Part shown: one piece after another, positions 1-7,082 of the stretch
Layout: every line of letters begins with the position of its first letter
Numbering within the stretch: the first letter of the stretch is position 1
Source: Neisseriaceae bacterium
Lineage (GTDB): Bacteria; Pseudomonadota; Gammaproteobacteria; Burkholderiales; UBA11063
Length of the DNA stretch: 7,570 nucleotides
Assembly: GCA_027371515.1 (NCBI GenBank)
Contig: DAHXMX010000043.1
Coordinates: 1 to 7,570 of the forward strand
Direction: 5' to 3'
The notes under the pieces: generated by a model
Databases searched by the model: none
What the model saw: the letters and a program-made list of their open reading frames with translations, nothing else
What the model was told of the DNA's origin: nothing
Translations under genes and position numbers: made by a program

Positions 1-628
1 TTCCTACAAATGGACGTGCAATTACTCGAGCTATATTATAAGGTTCGAGAATTTTACGTACACTTTCACATAGTTTATATAATTTATCTAATCCAAAATA
101 TTCTTCGTGACAAGCTATTTGAAATACTGAATCAGCAGAAGTATAGAATATTGGTTTTAATGTTTTTATATGTTCATCACCTAAATCACGAATAATGTCA
201 GTTCCAGATGCATGACAATTGCCTAAATAACCAGGTAGATTATTTTGTTTCATTATTTCATTAAGTAATTCATCAGGAAAACTATTTTCATGTTTATTAA
301 AGTATCCCCATTCAAACATGACTGGGTAACCAAGCATTTCCCAATGTCCGCTTGTGGTATCTTTCCCTGAGCTTAATTCTTTGCATGCTCCATATATACC
401 GTAAGTTGTATAGTCATTATGATCGGTATATAAACGACGATTATGTAATTTAGCAAATGTATGACCTAAACCTAGTTTTAACAAATTGGAAATATTAAAA
501 GATATTTTGTTTTCAAAACAATATTTATCAATATTACCTAATGTATTGCTACCATCATCTCCAAATCTATTACTGTCTGGTAATGAACCTATACCAAATG
601 AATCTAATACTAAAACTATTGCACGCAT
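1..628 (-). CDS. deoB: Phosphopentomutase DeoB, N-terminal part (cut by window edge)
   Basis: DeoB interconverts (deoxy)ribose-1-phosphate and -5-phosphate in the cytoplasm, feeding nucleoside sugars to DeoC. The reverse strand is open from 628 to the window edge and gives 209 codons, about half of the roughly 400-residue family length. It opens with MRAIVLVLDSFGIG, whose Asp9 matches a metal-binding aspartate of this alkaline-phosphatase-like fold. GKDTTSGHWE at 88-97 is the nucleophile motif; Thr91 is the likely phosphorylated residue by family alignment. YTSADSVFQIACHE (162-175) and ARVIARPFVG (200-209) are also typical. The start at 628 is preceded by AAAGG at 639-643, with 10 bases between. 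An in-frame ATG two codons earlier (634) would add Met-Phe but sits only 4 bases from that site. It lies just after deoC, so both are probably translated from one message. The C-terminal half is outside the window. Confidence 0.95.
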   Translation of the reverse strand, partial: MRAIVLVLDSFGIGSLPDSNRFGDDGSNTLGNIDKYCFENKISFNISNLLKLGLGHTFAKLHNRRLYTDHNDYTTYGIYGACKELSSGKDTTSGHWEMLGYPVMFEWGYFNKHENSFPDELLNEIMKQNNLPGYLGNCHASGTDIIRDLGDEHIKTLKPIFYTSADSVFQIACHEEYFGLDKLYKLCESVRKILEPYNIARVIARPFVG

Positions 629-643
629 AAACATAGAACCTTT

Positions 644-1399
644 TTAATAATTAATATCTTGTTGTGTTATTGGTGATACATCTTCTAAAATTGCCAATAC
701 ATCATTAAGTAAACCTGAGGCGCCAAATCTAAAATTGTTGGCGTTTATCCAATTTGCACCCATTATAGATTCAGCCAAATTTAAATACTGTTGGGCATCT
801 ACTACAGTTTTAATTCCACCTGCTGCTTTAAAACCACATTTTTTACCTGAATGTTTAATAGTGTTTAACATGATTTTAGCTGCTTCAAGTGTTGCATTTG
901 TTTTAACTTTGCCTGTAGATGTTTTAATAAAATCTGCACCATTATTTATGCTTATTTCACTAGCTAACTGAATTAATGTAGGGTCATTAAGTTCCCCTGA
1001 TTCAATAATTACTTTGAGAGTTTTATTTGCACATATATATTTAGCTTCTTTTATCATTTTTGCACCAATTGCAGTATTACCTTGTTTCAGAGCATGATAA
1101 GGGAATACAATATCTATTTCATCAGCACCACGATTGATAGCTAATGACGTTTCGTATAAAGCTAATTCTAAATCGGTAGAGCCGTGTGGAAAATTAGTTA
1201 CAGTTGCAATTTTTATTTCTGTATTTTTTAATAAATTTTTTGCTTGAGTAATGAAGCGTGAGTAAATACAAATAGCAGGAACATTGCCAAATGATGTTTT
1301 GGCTTTATTAGTTATATTAATTATTGATTGCTCTGTATCATTGTCATTTAACGTTGTCAGATCAATTAAACTTAAGATTTGTTTTGCTATATTTTTCAT
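644..1399 (-). CDS. deoC: Deoxyribose-phosphate aldolase DeoC
   Basis: A class I aldolase that cleaves 2-deoxy-D-ribose-5-phosphate to acetaldehyde and glyceraldehyde-3-phosphate in the cytoplasm. At 251 residues it is full length and close to the 259-residue E. coli enzyme. DLTTLNDNDT near the N-terminus marks the E. coli-like subtype. Lys159 in FIKTSTGK is the Schiff-base lysine by alignment. Asp96 in EIDIVFPY and Lys191 in GFKAAGG are the other two conserved catalytic residues. ATVTNFPHG (65-73) and FRFGASGLL (223-231) are also family motifs. The ATG overlaps the TGA of the upstream hydrolase by 4 bases (ATGA), with no strong ribosome site of its own, which suggests translational coupling. 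Its stop is followed at once by the AAAGG serving deoB. In E. coli deoA lies between deoC and deoB; here the two are adjacent. Confidence 0.97.
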   Translation of the reverse strand: MKNIAKQILSLIDLTTLNDNDTEQSIINITNKAKTSFGNVPAICIYSRFITQAKNLLKNTEIKIATVTNFPHGSTDLELALYETSLAINRGADEIDIVFPYHALKQGNTAIGAKMIKEAKYICANKTLKVIIESGELNDPTLIQLASEISINNGADFIKTSTGKVKTNATLEAAKIMLNTIKHSGKKCGFKAAGGIKTVVDAQQYLNLAESIMGANWINANNFRFGASGLLNDVLAILEDVSPITQQDINY

Positions 1400-2418
1400 A
1401 CGCAGTTTTCTTTCATAAATAGATTCTCATAATTATTAAATTGAGCTAGAGTAATTGCCTTAGATGTAGTAAATTGCCTGTAAAATTGTAACATAAATTT
1501 AGGTAATCGAAGCAGATCATCTTTATATTTAGTACTAATTCGCATAAATCCTGCGTGACCACCAGAATCTGTTACAACAAATCTAATACTTGATGATAAC
1601 ATTGATTTATCTGGCCATGAGTCAATAGGTATCATAGGATCGTTTTTTGCTTGTAACATTAATGTAGGTGTTTTAATATATTTTAAATAATGAATACAAC
1701 TGGTTTTTTGATAATAATCTTCAGAGTCTTTAAAATTATAAAATTGACAAGTATATATATTGTTAAACTCATCTAGAGTATTAATTTTTTTATTAGGGTT
1801 ATTTAGCGGAATATTAAATTCTTCGACGTATTTTTCCATTTTAGGCAATAGGGTATTTAAAAAATGCTTAACATAAATATGTTTATTTATTCCATGATCT
1901 AGTGTTGTAATACATTTTTTAAGATCAAATGGTACGGATATACTAATTGCTGCATCGATCAAAGTTTGATTTGGATTTTCACCTAAAAATTTAAGTAGTG
2001 TATTTCCACCTAAGGATACTCCTGCTGCAAACAATTGTTCTTTAGTGTTATTTTTAATATATTCTAATATCAATTTCATATCTGAAGTTTCACCAGCATG
2101 ATAAAAAAGTGGTTGACGATTAAGTTCACCGCTGCATCCACGGAGATGCGGTACTACGCCACGAATACCTGTTTTTTCAAGATAATACATAATTCGTTTG
2201 GCATAGTGGCTTTGTGAATTACCTTCGGTACCATGAAACAATACAACTGTAGGAGTATTAGTTAAGTCTTTATTTACCCAGTCTAGATCAATAAAATCAT
2301 TATCCCAAGTATTTATTCTTTCACGTGTATAATTAGGTCTTATCTGCTGAGCTAAATATACTGGTAAAAGAGTATCTAGATGACTATTATTTAATATTTT
2401 TTTACGAGTTTTATACAT
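1396..2418 (-). CDS. YheT-family alpha/beta hydrolase
   Basis: A 340-residue alpha/beta hydrolase of the YheT (UPF0017, ABHD1/3-like) family. Members are putative esterases or lipases, and the physiological substrate of the bacterial forms is not established. The catalytic triad is visible: Ser135 in the nucleophile elbow GVSLGGN, Asp260 in QAKNDPMIP, and His288 in DSGGHAGFM. HGTEGNSQSHY (62-72) supplies the oxyanion-hole region. HLRGCSGELNR (91-101) followed by YHAGET (106-111) is diagnostic of the family. There is no signal peptide or clear membrane segment, so it is probably cytoplasmic. The ATG lies 7 bases after the uvrA stop with only a weak GAG-type ribosome site, and its stop overlaps the deoC start. 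This fits a co-transcribed, translationally coupled unit, although no functional link to either neighbour is known. Family assignment is strong; function is open. Confidence 0.9.
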   Translation of the reverse strand: MYKTRKKILNNSHLDTLLPVYLAQQIRPNYTRERINTWDNDFIDLDWVNKDLTNTPTVVLFHGTEGNSQSHYAKRIMYYLEKTGIRGVVPHLRGCSGELNRQPLFYHAGETSDMKLILEYIKNNTKEQLFAAGVSLGGNTLLKFLGENPNQTLIDAAISISVPFDLKKCITTLDHGINKHIYVKHFLNTLLPKMEKYVEEFNIPLNNPNKKINTLDEFNNIYTCQFYNFKDSEDYYQKTSCIHYLKYIKTPTLMLQAKNDPMIPIDSWPDKSMLSSSIRFVVTDSGGHAGFMRISTKYKDDLLRLPKFMLQFYRQFTTSKAITLAQFNNYENLFMKENCV

Positions 2419-2425
2419 TTTTTAC

Positions 2426-5248
2426 TCATTTTCTTGTTATAAATGGTGCAAGATATTTTGCAGTATAGCCAATATTTTGTTTGACAATATCTTCTGGTGT
2501 ACCAGATGCGATAATCTGTCCGCCTTCTGCACCACCTTCAGGACCTAAGTCAATAATCCAGTCCGCTGTTTTAATCACATCTAAATTATGTTCAATTACT
2601 ACAACTGTATTTCCTTGGTCTACAAATTTATGTAATACTTTAAGTAATAGTTCAATATCATGAAAATGTAGCCCAGTTGTTGGTTCATCCAGGATATATA
2701 ATGTCTTACCGGTATCTCTTTTGGATAATTCAAGTGCAAGTTTAATGCGTTGTGCTTCACCACCGGATAATGTTGTTGCTGATTGGCCGAGTTTAATATA
2801 ACCTAAACCAACTTGGATTAAGGTGTCTATTTTGCGATAAATAGTTGGGATATTTTTAAAAAAATCAGCTGCCTCTTCAGCAGACATTTCTAGAATCTCA
2901 TGGATATTTTTACCTTTATATTTTATATCTAAAGTTTCACGATTATAGCGTTTACCCTGACATGTATCACAAACAACATATATATCCGGTAAAAAGTGCA
3001 TTTCTACTTTGATTAAACCATCTCCTTGACATTTTTCACAACGGCCTCCTTTAACATTGAATGAAAATCTACCCGGTTGATAACCACGTTCACGCGCTAA
3101 TTCTGTCTGGGTAAATAATTCACGAATAAAGGTAAATATACCTGTGTAAGTCGCTGGATTTGATCGTGGCGTGCGTCCGATTGGACTTTGATCAACATTG
3201 ATTACTTTATCAAAATTTTCTACTCCAGTTATGTTCTCATATGGACTAGGTATCTCTGAGCTATGATTTAACTTTTGTGTCATAATTTTATATAAAGTAT
3301 CATTAATTAATGTTGATTTACCAGATCCGGATACTCCAGTTACACATACAAAGTTACCAATTGGGATTTTTAAATCTACGTTTTTTAGATTATTGCCCGA
3401 TGCTTTACTAATTGTTAAAAGCTGTTTTTTTTGCTTACGACGATTTAATGGAACTTTAATTTCGCGGACGCCTGATAAAAATTGTCCTGTTATAGAGTTA
3501 CTACACTTAATTATTTCATTTAAAGAACCAGCAATAATTATTTCACCACCATGTTCTCCAGCTCCTGGACCTATATCAACTATAAAATCAGCACATCTTA
3601 TAGCATCTTCATCGTGTTCTACAACAATAACGGTATTACCAAGGTCGCGTAATTTATTTAAAGTGCTTATTAAACGATCATTGTCTCGTTGATGTAAACC
3701 TATTGATGGCTCATCAAGTACGTACATTACACCAGTTAATCCTGAACCAATTTGGCTTGCTAAACGAATTCTTTGTGCTTCACCACCGGATAATGTGTTT
3801 GCTGAACGGTTAAGCGTTATATAATTAAGACCAACATCAATTAAAAATCCAATACGAGTTAAAATTTCTTTAATAATTTTATCGCCAATTGATTTTTTAT
3901 TACCATTTAAGGTTAGATTTGTAAAAAAATCAAAGCATTTATGTAGCGGCCAGTTTATTATTTCAGGTAGATTAGTTTCATTGATATAAACATTTCTTGA
4001 AAGTTGTTTCAGTCTTGAACCACCACAGCTATGGCATGATGATTGACTTTGATACTTAGAAAGCTCTTCTCTTATGTGTTGACTTTCAGTCTCATGATAA
4101 CGTCTTTCAAAACTATTAATAATACCTTCAAAAGGTTGACTTTTTTTGATGATGGTTCCAGTTTCAGTATATATATTCATTTTAATAGTAGTGTCATTAC
4201 TACCATATAAGATAACGTCTTGATGTGTTTTATCTAATTTATTCCATGGAGTATCAAGATCAAACCCATAGTGCTTAGCTATTGAGATTAATCCATGATA
4301 AGTGTAATGGTTACGTTTATCATAACCTTTTATTGCACCATCAGCAATTGATAAGTCAGGATTAATAACTATTTTATCTGGATCAAAATAAGTTATTTGT
4401 CCCAATCCATCACATTTTTCGCACGCACCTAATGGATTGTTAAATGAAAACATTCTTGGTTCAAGATTTGCCACTGAATAATCACAATATGGGCAGGCAT
4501 AAGATGTTGAAAATAATTGTTCTACTTCGGTATCTAAATTAAGAGTAATCAGACGTTCATTGCCAAAACGTAGCGCAGTTTCTACCGAATCTGTAACGCG
4601 TGCTTTAATTCCGCTATTGATTTTAATTCTATCAACTACAATTTCAATATCATGTTTTTTATTTTTATTAAGCTTTGGAACTTCATCAATATTATAGATT
4701 GTCTTATTAATACGTATTTTGGTAAATCCTTGTGCTTGAATATTTGCAATAATATCGATATATTCACCTTTGCGGCTAGTTATTACTGGTGCTAATATAG
4801 CAAGCTTAGTATCATTTTGTATTGATAAGATATTATCTACGATATTAGATACTGTTTGGCCTTGTAGTTTATAATGATGTATAGGGCAATATGGATCACC
4901 AATTCGAGCATATAATAAGCGTAAATAATCGTATACTTCGGTTATTGTACCAACTGTTGATCGTGGGTTGTGTGAGCTTGCTTTTTGTTCTATTGAAATT
5001 GCTGGTGATAATCCTTGAATCATATCTACATCTGGTTTATCCATTTGCTGTAAAAATTGTCGTGCATAAGTCGATAATGATTCTACATAGCGCCTTTGTC
5101 CTTCTGCATATAACGTATCAAAAGCAAGAGACGATTTACCAGATCCTGATAATCCAGTAATTACGATTAATTTATTTTTAGGTAAATCTAAGTCAATATT
5201 TTTTAAATTATGTGTTCTAGCGCCGCGAATTATAATTTTATCAAGCAT
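2426..5248 (-). CDS. uvrA: Excinuclease ABC subunit A (UvrA)
   Basis: UvrA is the dimeric ATPase that finds helix-distorting DNA damage and loads UvrB in nucleotide excision repair. At 940 residues it equals the E. coli protein in length. It has two ABC ATPase halves. Walker A motifs are GLSGSGKSS (32-40) and GVSGSGKST (638-646). Signature motifs LSGGEAQRI start at 486 and 827. Walker B motifs are VLDEPSIGL (510-518) and ILDEPTTGL (852-860). Zinc ligands are C252/C255/C276/C279 in the first half and C737/C740/C760/C763 in the second. An extra CxxC is at 405-408. The UvrB-interaction and insertion regions appear present without gaps. The ATG follows an AGG ribosome site about 8 bases upstream. 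No LexA-type box (CTGT-N8-ACAG) is seen directly before the gene. It lies 18 bases after the lipoprotein gene, so it probably relies on an upstream promoter. Confidence 0.98.
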   Translation of the reverse strand: MLDKIIIRGARTHNLKNIDLDLPKNKLIVITGLSGSGKSSLAFDTLYAEGQRRYVESLSTYARQFLQQMDKPDVDMIQGLSPAISIEQKASSHNPRSTVGTITEVYDYLRLLYARIGDPYCPIHHYKLQGQTVSNIVDNILSIQNDTKLAILAPVITSRKGEYIDIIANIQAQGFTKIRINKTIYNIDEVPKLNKNKKHDIEIVVDRIKINSGIKARVTDSVETALRFGNERLITLNLDTEVEQLFSTSYACPYCDYSVANLEPRMFSFNNPLGACEKCDGLGQITYFDPDKIVINPDLSIADGAIKGYDKRNHYTYHGLISIAKHYGFDLDTPWNKLDKTHQDVILYGSNDTTIKMNIYTETGTIIKKSQPFEGIINSFERRYHETESQHIREELSKYQSQSSCHSCGGSRLKQLSRNVYINETNLPEIINWPLHKCFDFFTNLTLNGNKKSIGDKIIKEILTRIGFLIDVGLNYITLNRSANTLSGGEAQRIRLASQIGSGLTGVMYVLDEPSIGLHQRDNDRLISTLNKLRDLGNTVIVVEHDEDAIRCADFIVDIGPGAGEHGGEIIIAGSLNEIIKCSNSITGQFLSGVREIKVPLNRRKQKKQLLTISKASGNNLKNVDLKIPIGNFVCVTGVSGSGKSTLINDTLYKIMTQKLNHSSEIPSPYENITGVENFDKVINVDQSPIGRTPRSNPATYTGIFTFIRELFTQTELARERGYQPGRFSFNVKGGRCEKCQGDGLIKVEMHFLPDIYVVCDTCQGKRYNRETLDIKYKGKNIHEILEMSAEEAADFFKNIPTIYRKIDTLIQVGLGYIKLGQSATTLSGGEAQRIKLALELSKRDTGKTLYILDEPTTGLHFHDIELLLKVLHKFVDQGNTVVVIEHNLDVIKTADWIIDLGPEGGAEGGQIIASGTPEDIVKQNIGYTAKYLAPFITRK
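2750..2773. repeat. 24-base direct repeat in uvrA, copy 1
   Basis: These 24 bases are identical to 3773-3796. They encode the ABC signature segment of the second ATPase half of UvrA (around residues 826-834). The two copies lie 1023 bases apart, a multiple of three, in the same reading frame. The identity reflects the internal duplication of the protein plus the same codon choices. It is probably not a mobile or regulatory repeat. Confidence 0.85.
3773..3796. repeat. 24-base direct repeat in uvrA, copy 2
   Basis: This is the second copy of the repeat at 2750-2773, encoding the signature segment of the first ATPase half (around residues 485-493). Recombination between the copies would remove 341 codons in frame and leave a single hybrid ATPase. 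Confidence 0.85.
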
Positions 5249-5266
5249 ATTAAGACCTAAATGTTA

Positions 5267-5656
5267 TTACCAAGATATTTTCCAACTCGGAGTTGATATT
5301 GAAGTGTCTACAGTATTTCTTCCATTTGAATCAGGTTGCTGTGATGGGTCGATATAGTATGTTGGCAAAATTTTATTTCTTACTTTAATTTGCGTTACTT
5401 CACCATTAACACGTTTTTCTTTTATTCTTGGTTTTGATTGATTATTGTTAATATCACTCTCTTCTTCATTGATATCGTTAATAATATCTTCTGCTGTATT
5501 TGAAGCTGATTGTTTATTACTTACTTTGGGATTTAATATAACTGGTGCAGCGTTGCTTTTATTTTGTTTATTAGTTGCTGTCTTATTAGCTGTTGCACAA
5601 CTAACTAATATAATAATTATTGCAATATATGATAATTTATTAATAGTTTTATTCAT
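5267..5656 (-). CDS. Small lipoprotein with DUF2782-like C-terminus
   Basis: A 129-residue protein of unknown function. Residues 1-20 form a lipoprotein signal: a Lys-containing start, a hydrophobic stretch (YIAIIIILV) and the lipobox LVSC, giving lipidation on Cys20. The next residues (ATANK) carry no Asp at position +2, so outer-membrane sorting is expected if the cell uses the Lol rule. Residues 21-75 are rich in Asn, Ser, Lys and Thr and then acidic (INEEESD), probably a disordered linker. Residues 76-112, with KEKRVNGEVTQIKV and PTYYIDP, resemble the DUF2782 pattern of small gammaproteobacterial proteins; I recall this from memory and it is tentative. The ATG follows the stop of the upstream fusion gene by one base, suggesting coupled translation. 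The gene ends in tandem stops (TAATAA), 18 bases before uvrA. Confidence 0.7.
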   Translation of the reverse strand: MNKTINKLSYIAIIIILVSCATANKTATNKQNKSNAAPVILNPKVSNKQSASNTAEDIINDINEEESDINNNQSKPRIKEKRVNGEVTQIKVRNKILPTYYIDPSQQPDSNGRNTVDTSISTPSWKISW

Positions 5657-5657
5657 T

Positions 5658-7022
5658 TTATATTAATTCTTCATGCCAAAATTCACCGTCACGAGCCAAT
5701 AATGCTGATGCAGCAGATGGTCCCCAAGAACCTGCAGTATATAGCTTGGGAGCGTAATTTAGTTTGTTCCAAGTATTTAAAATTGGCTCTACCCACTTCC
5801 ACGCAGCTTCTTGCTCATCACGACGGACAAATAACGTTAACTTTCCACGAATTACATCAAGTAATAAACGTTCATAACCTTCAGTTCGTCGTGCTTTAAA
5901 TGTCTTATTAAAATCTAAGTCTAAGTATACTGGTTGTAAATCATTAGTATCACCTGGCTTTTTAGCTAAAAAATATAACTGAACTGTTTCATCGGGTTGT
6001 AGCTTAATAATTAATCGATTTGTAAAGTTATTAGCATTAAATGGAAATATTTGACATGGTAATTCTTTGAATTGTATTACTATTTCTGCAATTTGTTTTT
6101 GTAAACGTTTGCCGGTTCTTAAGTAAAATGGAACGCCAGCCCATCTCCAATTTTGAATCTCTGCCTTTAGTGCAACATAAGTTTCTGTATTGCTACCAAC
6201 TGGAATATTATCTTCATCGAGATAGCTTTTAATTTTTTCATTACCAATAATACCATCTTTATATTGTCCACAAATTACGTTTTGTAATACTGATTCTTCT
6301 GTGTATGGTTTTAGTGATTGTAAAACCTTTAATTCTTCAATCTTGTTTTTTGGCCCCCTAGCTAATAATTCAGGCATATCAATTGGTGTCATTAATGATT
6401 GTTTAGCTAACAACATTGCTTTTTCAGCTGTACCACCAATACCAATACCAAGCATACCAGGTGGACACCATCCAGCACCCATTGTAGGCACAGTCTTTAA
6501 AACCCAGTCAACTATTGAATCAGACGGATTTAACATTACAAATTTAGATTTATTTTCAGACCCGCCACCTTTAGCTGCAATCTCTACTTCTATGGTATTA
6601 CCAGGAACTAAATCAAAATGTACTACAGCTGGAGCATTAGTCTTAGTGTTTTGTCTGGTAAATGCCGGATCACGCACGATTGATGCCCTAAGCGTATTAT
6701 CATGATCGCTGTATGCCTTCTCAACACCTAAATTCACCATATCTTGAATAGACATAGTAGCATCACTAAAACGTACATCCATGCCAACTTTAATAAATGC
6801 ACAGACAATACCAGTATCTTGACAAATTGGACGGCGTCCTTCAGCGCACATTTTTGAATTAAGTAGTATTTGCGCAATAGCATCACGAGCAGCAGGAGAC
6901 TTCTCAATCTCATATGCTTTTGCCATTGCATCAATAAAATCTTTCGGATGATAATACGATATAAATTGCAGGCTATCTGCAATGGAATCAATAAAATCAG
7001 ACTGTTTAATCGTTACAACCAC
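5658..7022 (-). CDS. In-frame fusion of truncated class I fumarase and truncated glucose-6-phosphate dehydrogenase
   Basis: One uninterrupted frame of 454 codons made of parts of two unrelated enzymes. Residues 1-231 match the N-terminal part of a one-chain class I [4Fe-4S] fumarase: ISYYHPKDFI, MCAEGRRPICQDTGIV (Cys68), KGGGSENKSK, GAGWCPPGMLGIGIGG (Cys186) and ARGPKNKIEEL. Residues 232-454 match the C-terminal domain of Zwf: KVLQSLKPY, CGQYKDG, SNTETYVALKAEI, NWRWAGVPFYLRTGKRL, YERLLLDVIRG, LFVRRDEQEAAWKWVEPI, and a normal end at GSWGPSAASALLARDG. Intact enzymes are about 500 and 490 residues. Missing are the fumarase C-terminal half, with its third cluster cysteine (NCAATRH-type motif), and the Zwf NADP-binding domain and catalytic-histidine region. 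Neither reaction is expected to work. It starts with GTG, supported by AAGGA and by family alignment (TIKQSDFI). A genuine deletion scar, a newly expressed chimera or an assembly error are all possible. Confidence 0.9.
   Translation of the reverse strand: MVVTIKQSDFIDSIADSLQFISYYHPKDFIDAMAKAYEIEKSPAARDAIAQILLNSKMCAEGRRPICQDTGIVCAFIKVGMDVRFSDATMSIQDMVNLGVEKAYSDHDNTLRASIVRDPAFTRQNTKTNAPAVVHFDLVPGNTIEVEIAAKGGGSENKSKFVMLNPSDSIVDWVLKTVPTMGAGWCPPGMLGIGIGGTAEKAMLLAKQSLMTPIDMPELLARGPKNKIEELKVLQSLKPYTEESVLQNVICGQYKDGIIGNEKIKSYLDEDNIPVGSNTETYVALKAEIQNWRWAGVPFYLRTGKRLQKQIAEIVIQFKELPCQIFPFNANNFTNRLIIKLQPDETVQLYFLAKKPGDTNDLQPVYLDLDFNKTFKARRTEGYERLLLDVIRGKLTLFVRRDEQEAAWKWVEPILNTWNKLNYAPKLYTAGSWGPSAASALLARDGEFWHEELI
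6315..6338 (-). other. Fumarase/Zwf junction
   Basis: Homology switches here, at residues 229-236 (EELKVLQS). Fumarases of this type read on from NKIEEL into an RxEL-like helix. Zwf proteins reach KVLxSL from a DEKVK-like segment. Both families carry an acidic and lysine-rich helix at this point, so a short shared stretch of A- and T-rich codons could have allowed recombination. No stop codon, inverted repeat or insertion-sequence remnant is visible at the joint. The exact breakpoint cannot be fixed without the parental genes. Confidence 0.75.
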
Positions 7023-7029
7023 AATAAAA

Positions 7030-7034
7030 TCCTT
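7030..7034 (-). promoter_or_regulatory. Ribosome binding site of the fusion gene
   Basis: AAGGA lies 7 bases before the GTG at 7022 on the minus strand. It decides the start: no ATG in a suitable position gives the family-typical N-terminus, and GTG here yields the expected start just before TIKQSDFI. Confidence 0.75.
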
Positions 7035-7066
7035 TTTTAAAACCTATAAACATACAACACACACAT

Positions 7067-7082
7067 CTGTCTATGATAACAT
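7067..7082. promoter_or_regulatory. Possible LexA-like operator (weak match)
   Basis: The plus strand reads CTGT-N8-ACAT, differing at one of eight key positions from the gammaproteobacterial LexA consensus CTGT-N8-ACAG. The central eight bases contain the -10 hexamer of the promoter at 7073-7101, a position where a repressor would block transcription. uvrA, a classic SOS gene, lies in the downstream unit. The flanks do not extend the consensus, and a 7-of-8 match is expected a few times by chance in a window this size, so this is only a candidate. Confidence 0.25.

Noticed and set aside
10..195. Plus-strand open frame of 61 codons
   Set aside because: It is antisense to deoB, whose reverse frame is continuously open with clear DeoB motifs. 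The plus frame has no recognisable protein features.
735..971. Plus-strand open frame within deoC
   Set aside because: It is a shadow of the conserved catalytic region of deoC on the other strand.
3393..3692. Plus-strand frame of 99 codons within uvrA
   Set aside because: It lies opposite the conserved second-ATPase start and linker of UvrA and shows no independent coding evidence.
5249..5300. SOS box directly upstream of uvrA
   Set aside because: No CTGT-N8-ACAG or near match is present between the lipoprotein stop and the uvrA start or just before.
6301..6705. Plus-strand open frame of 134 codons inside the fusion gene
   Set aside because: It is antisense to strongly conserved fumarase sequence, and its translation matches nothing I recognise. 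It is the longest shadow frame here but has no ribosome site of note.
6734..6991. Minus-strand frame of 85 codons overlapping the fusion gene
   Set aside because: It is a +1/+2 shadow of the fumarase N-terminal coding region, which carries the real family motifs.
5658..7022. Interpretation of the fusion as a working bifunctional enzyme
   Set aside because: Each half lacks essential catalytic parts, and the junction cuts through the folded core of both enzymes rather than between domains.
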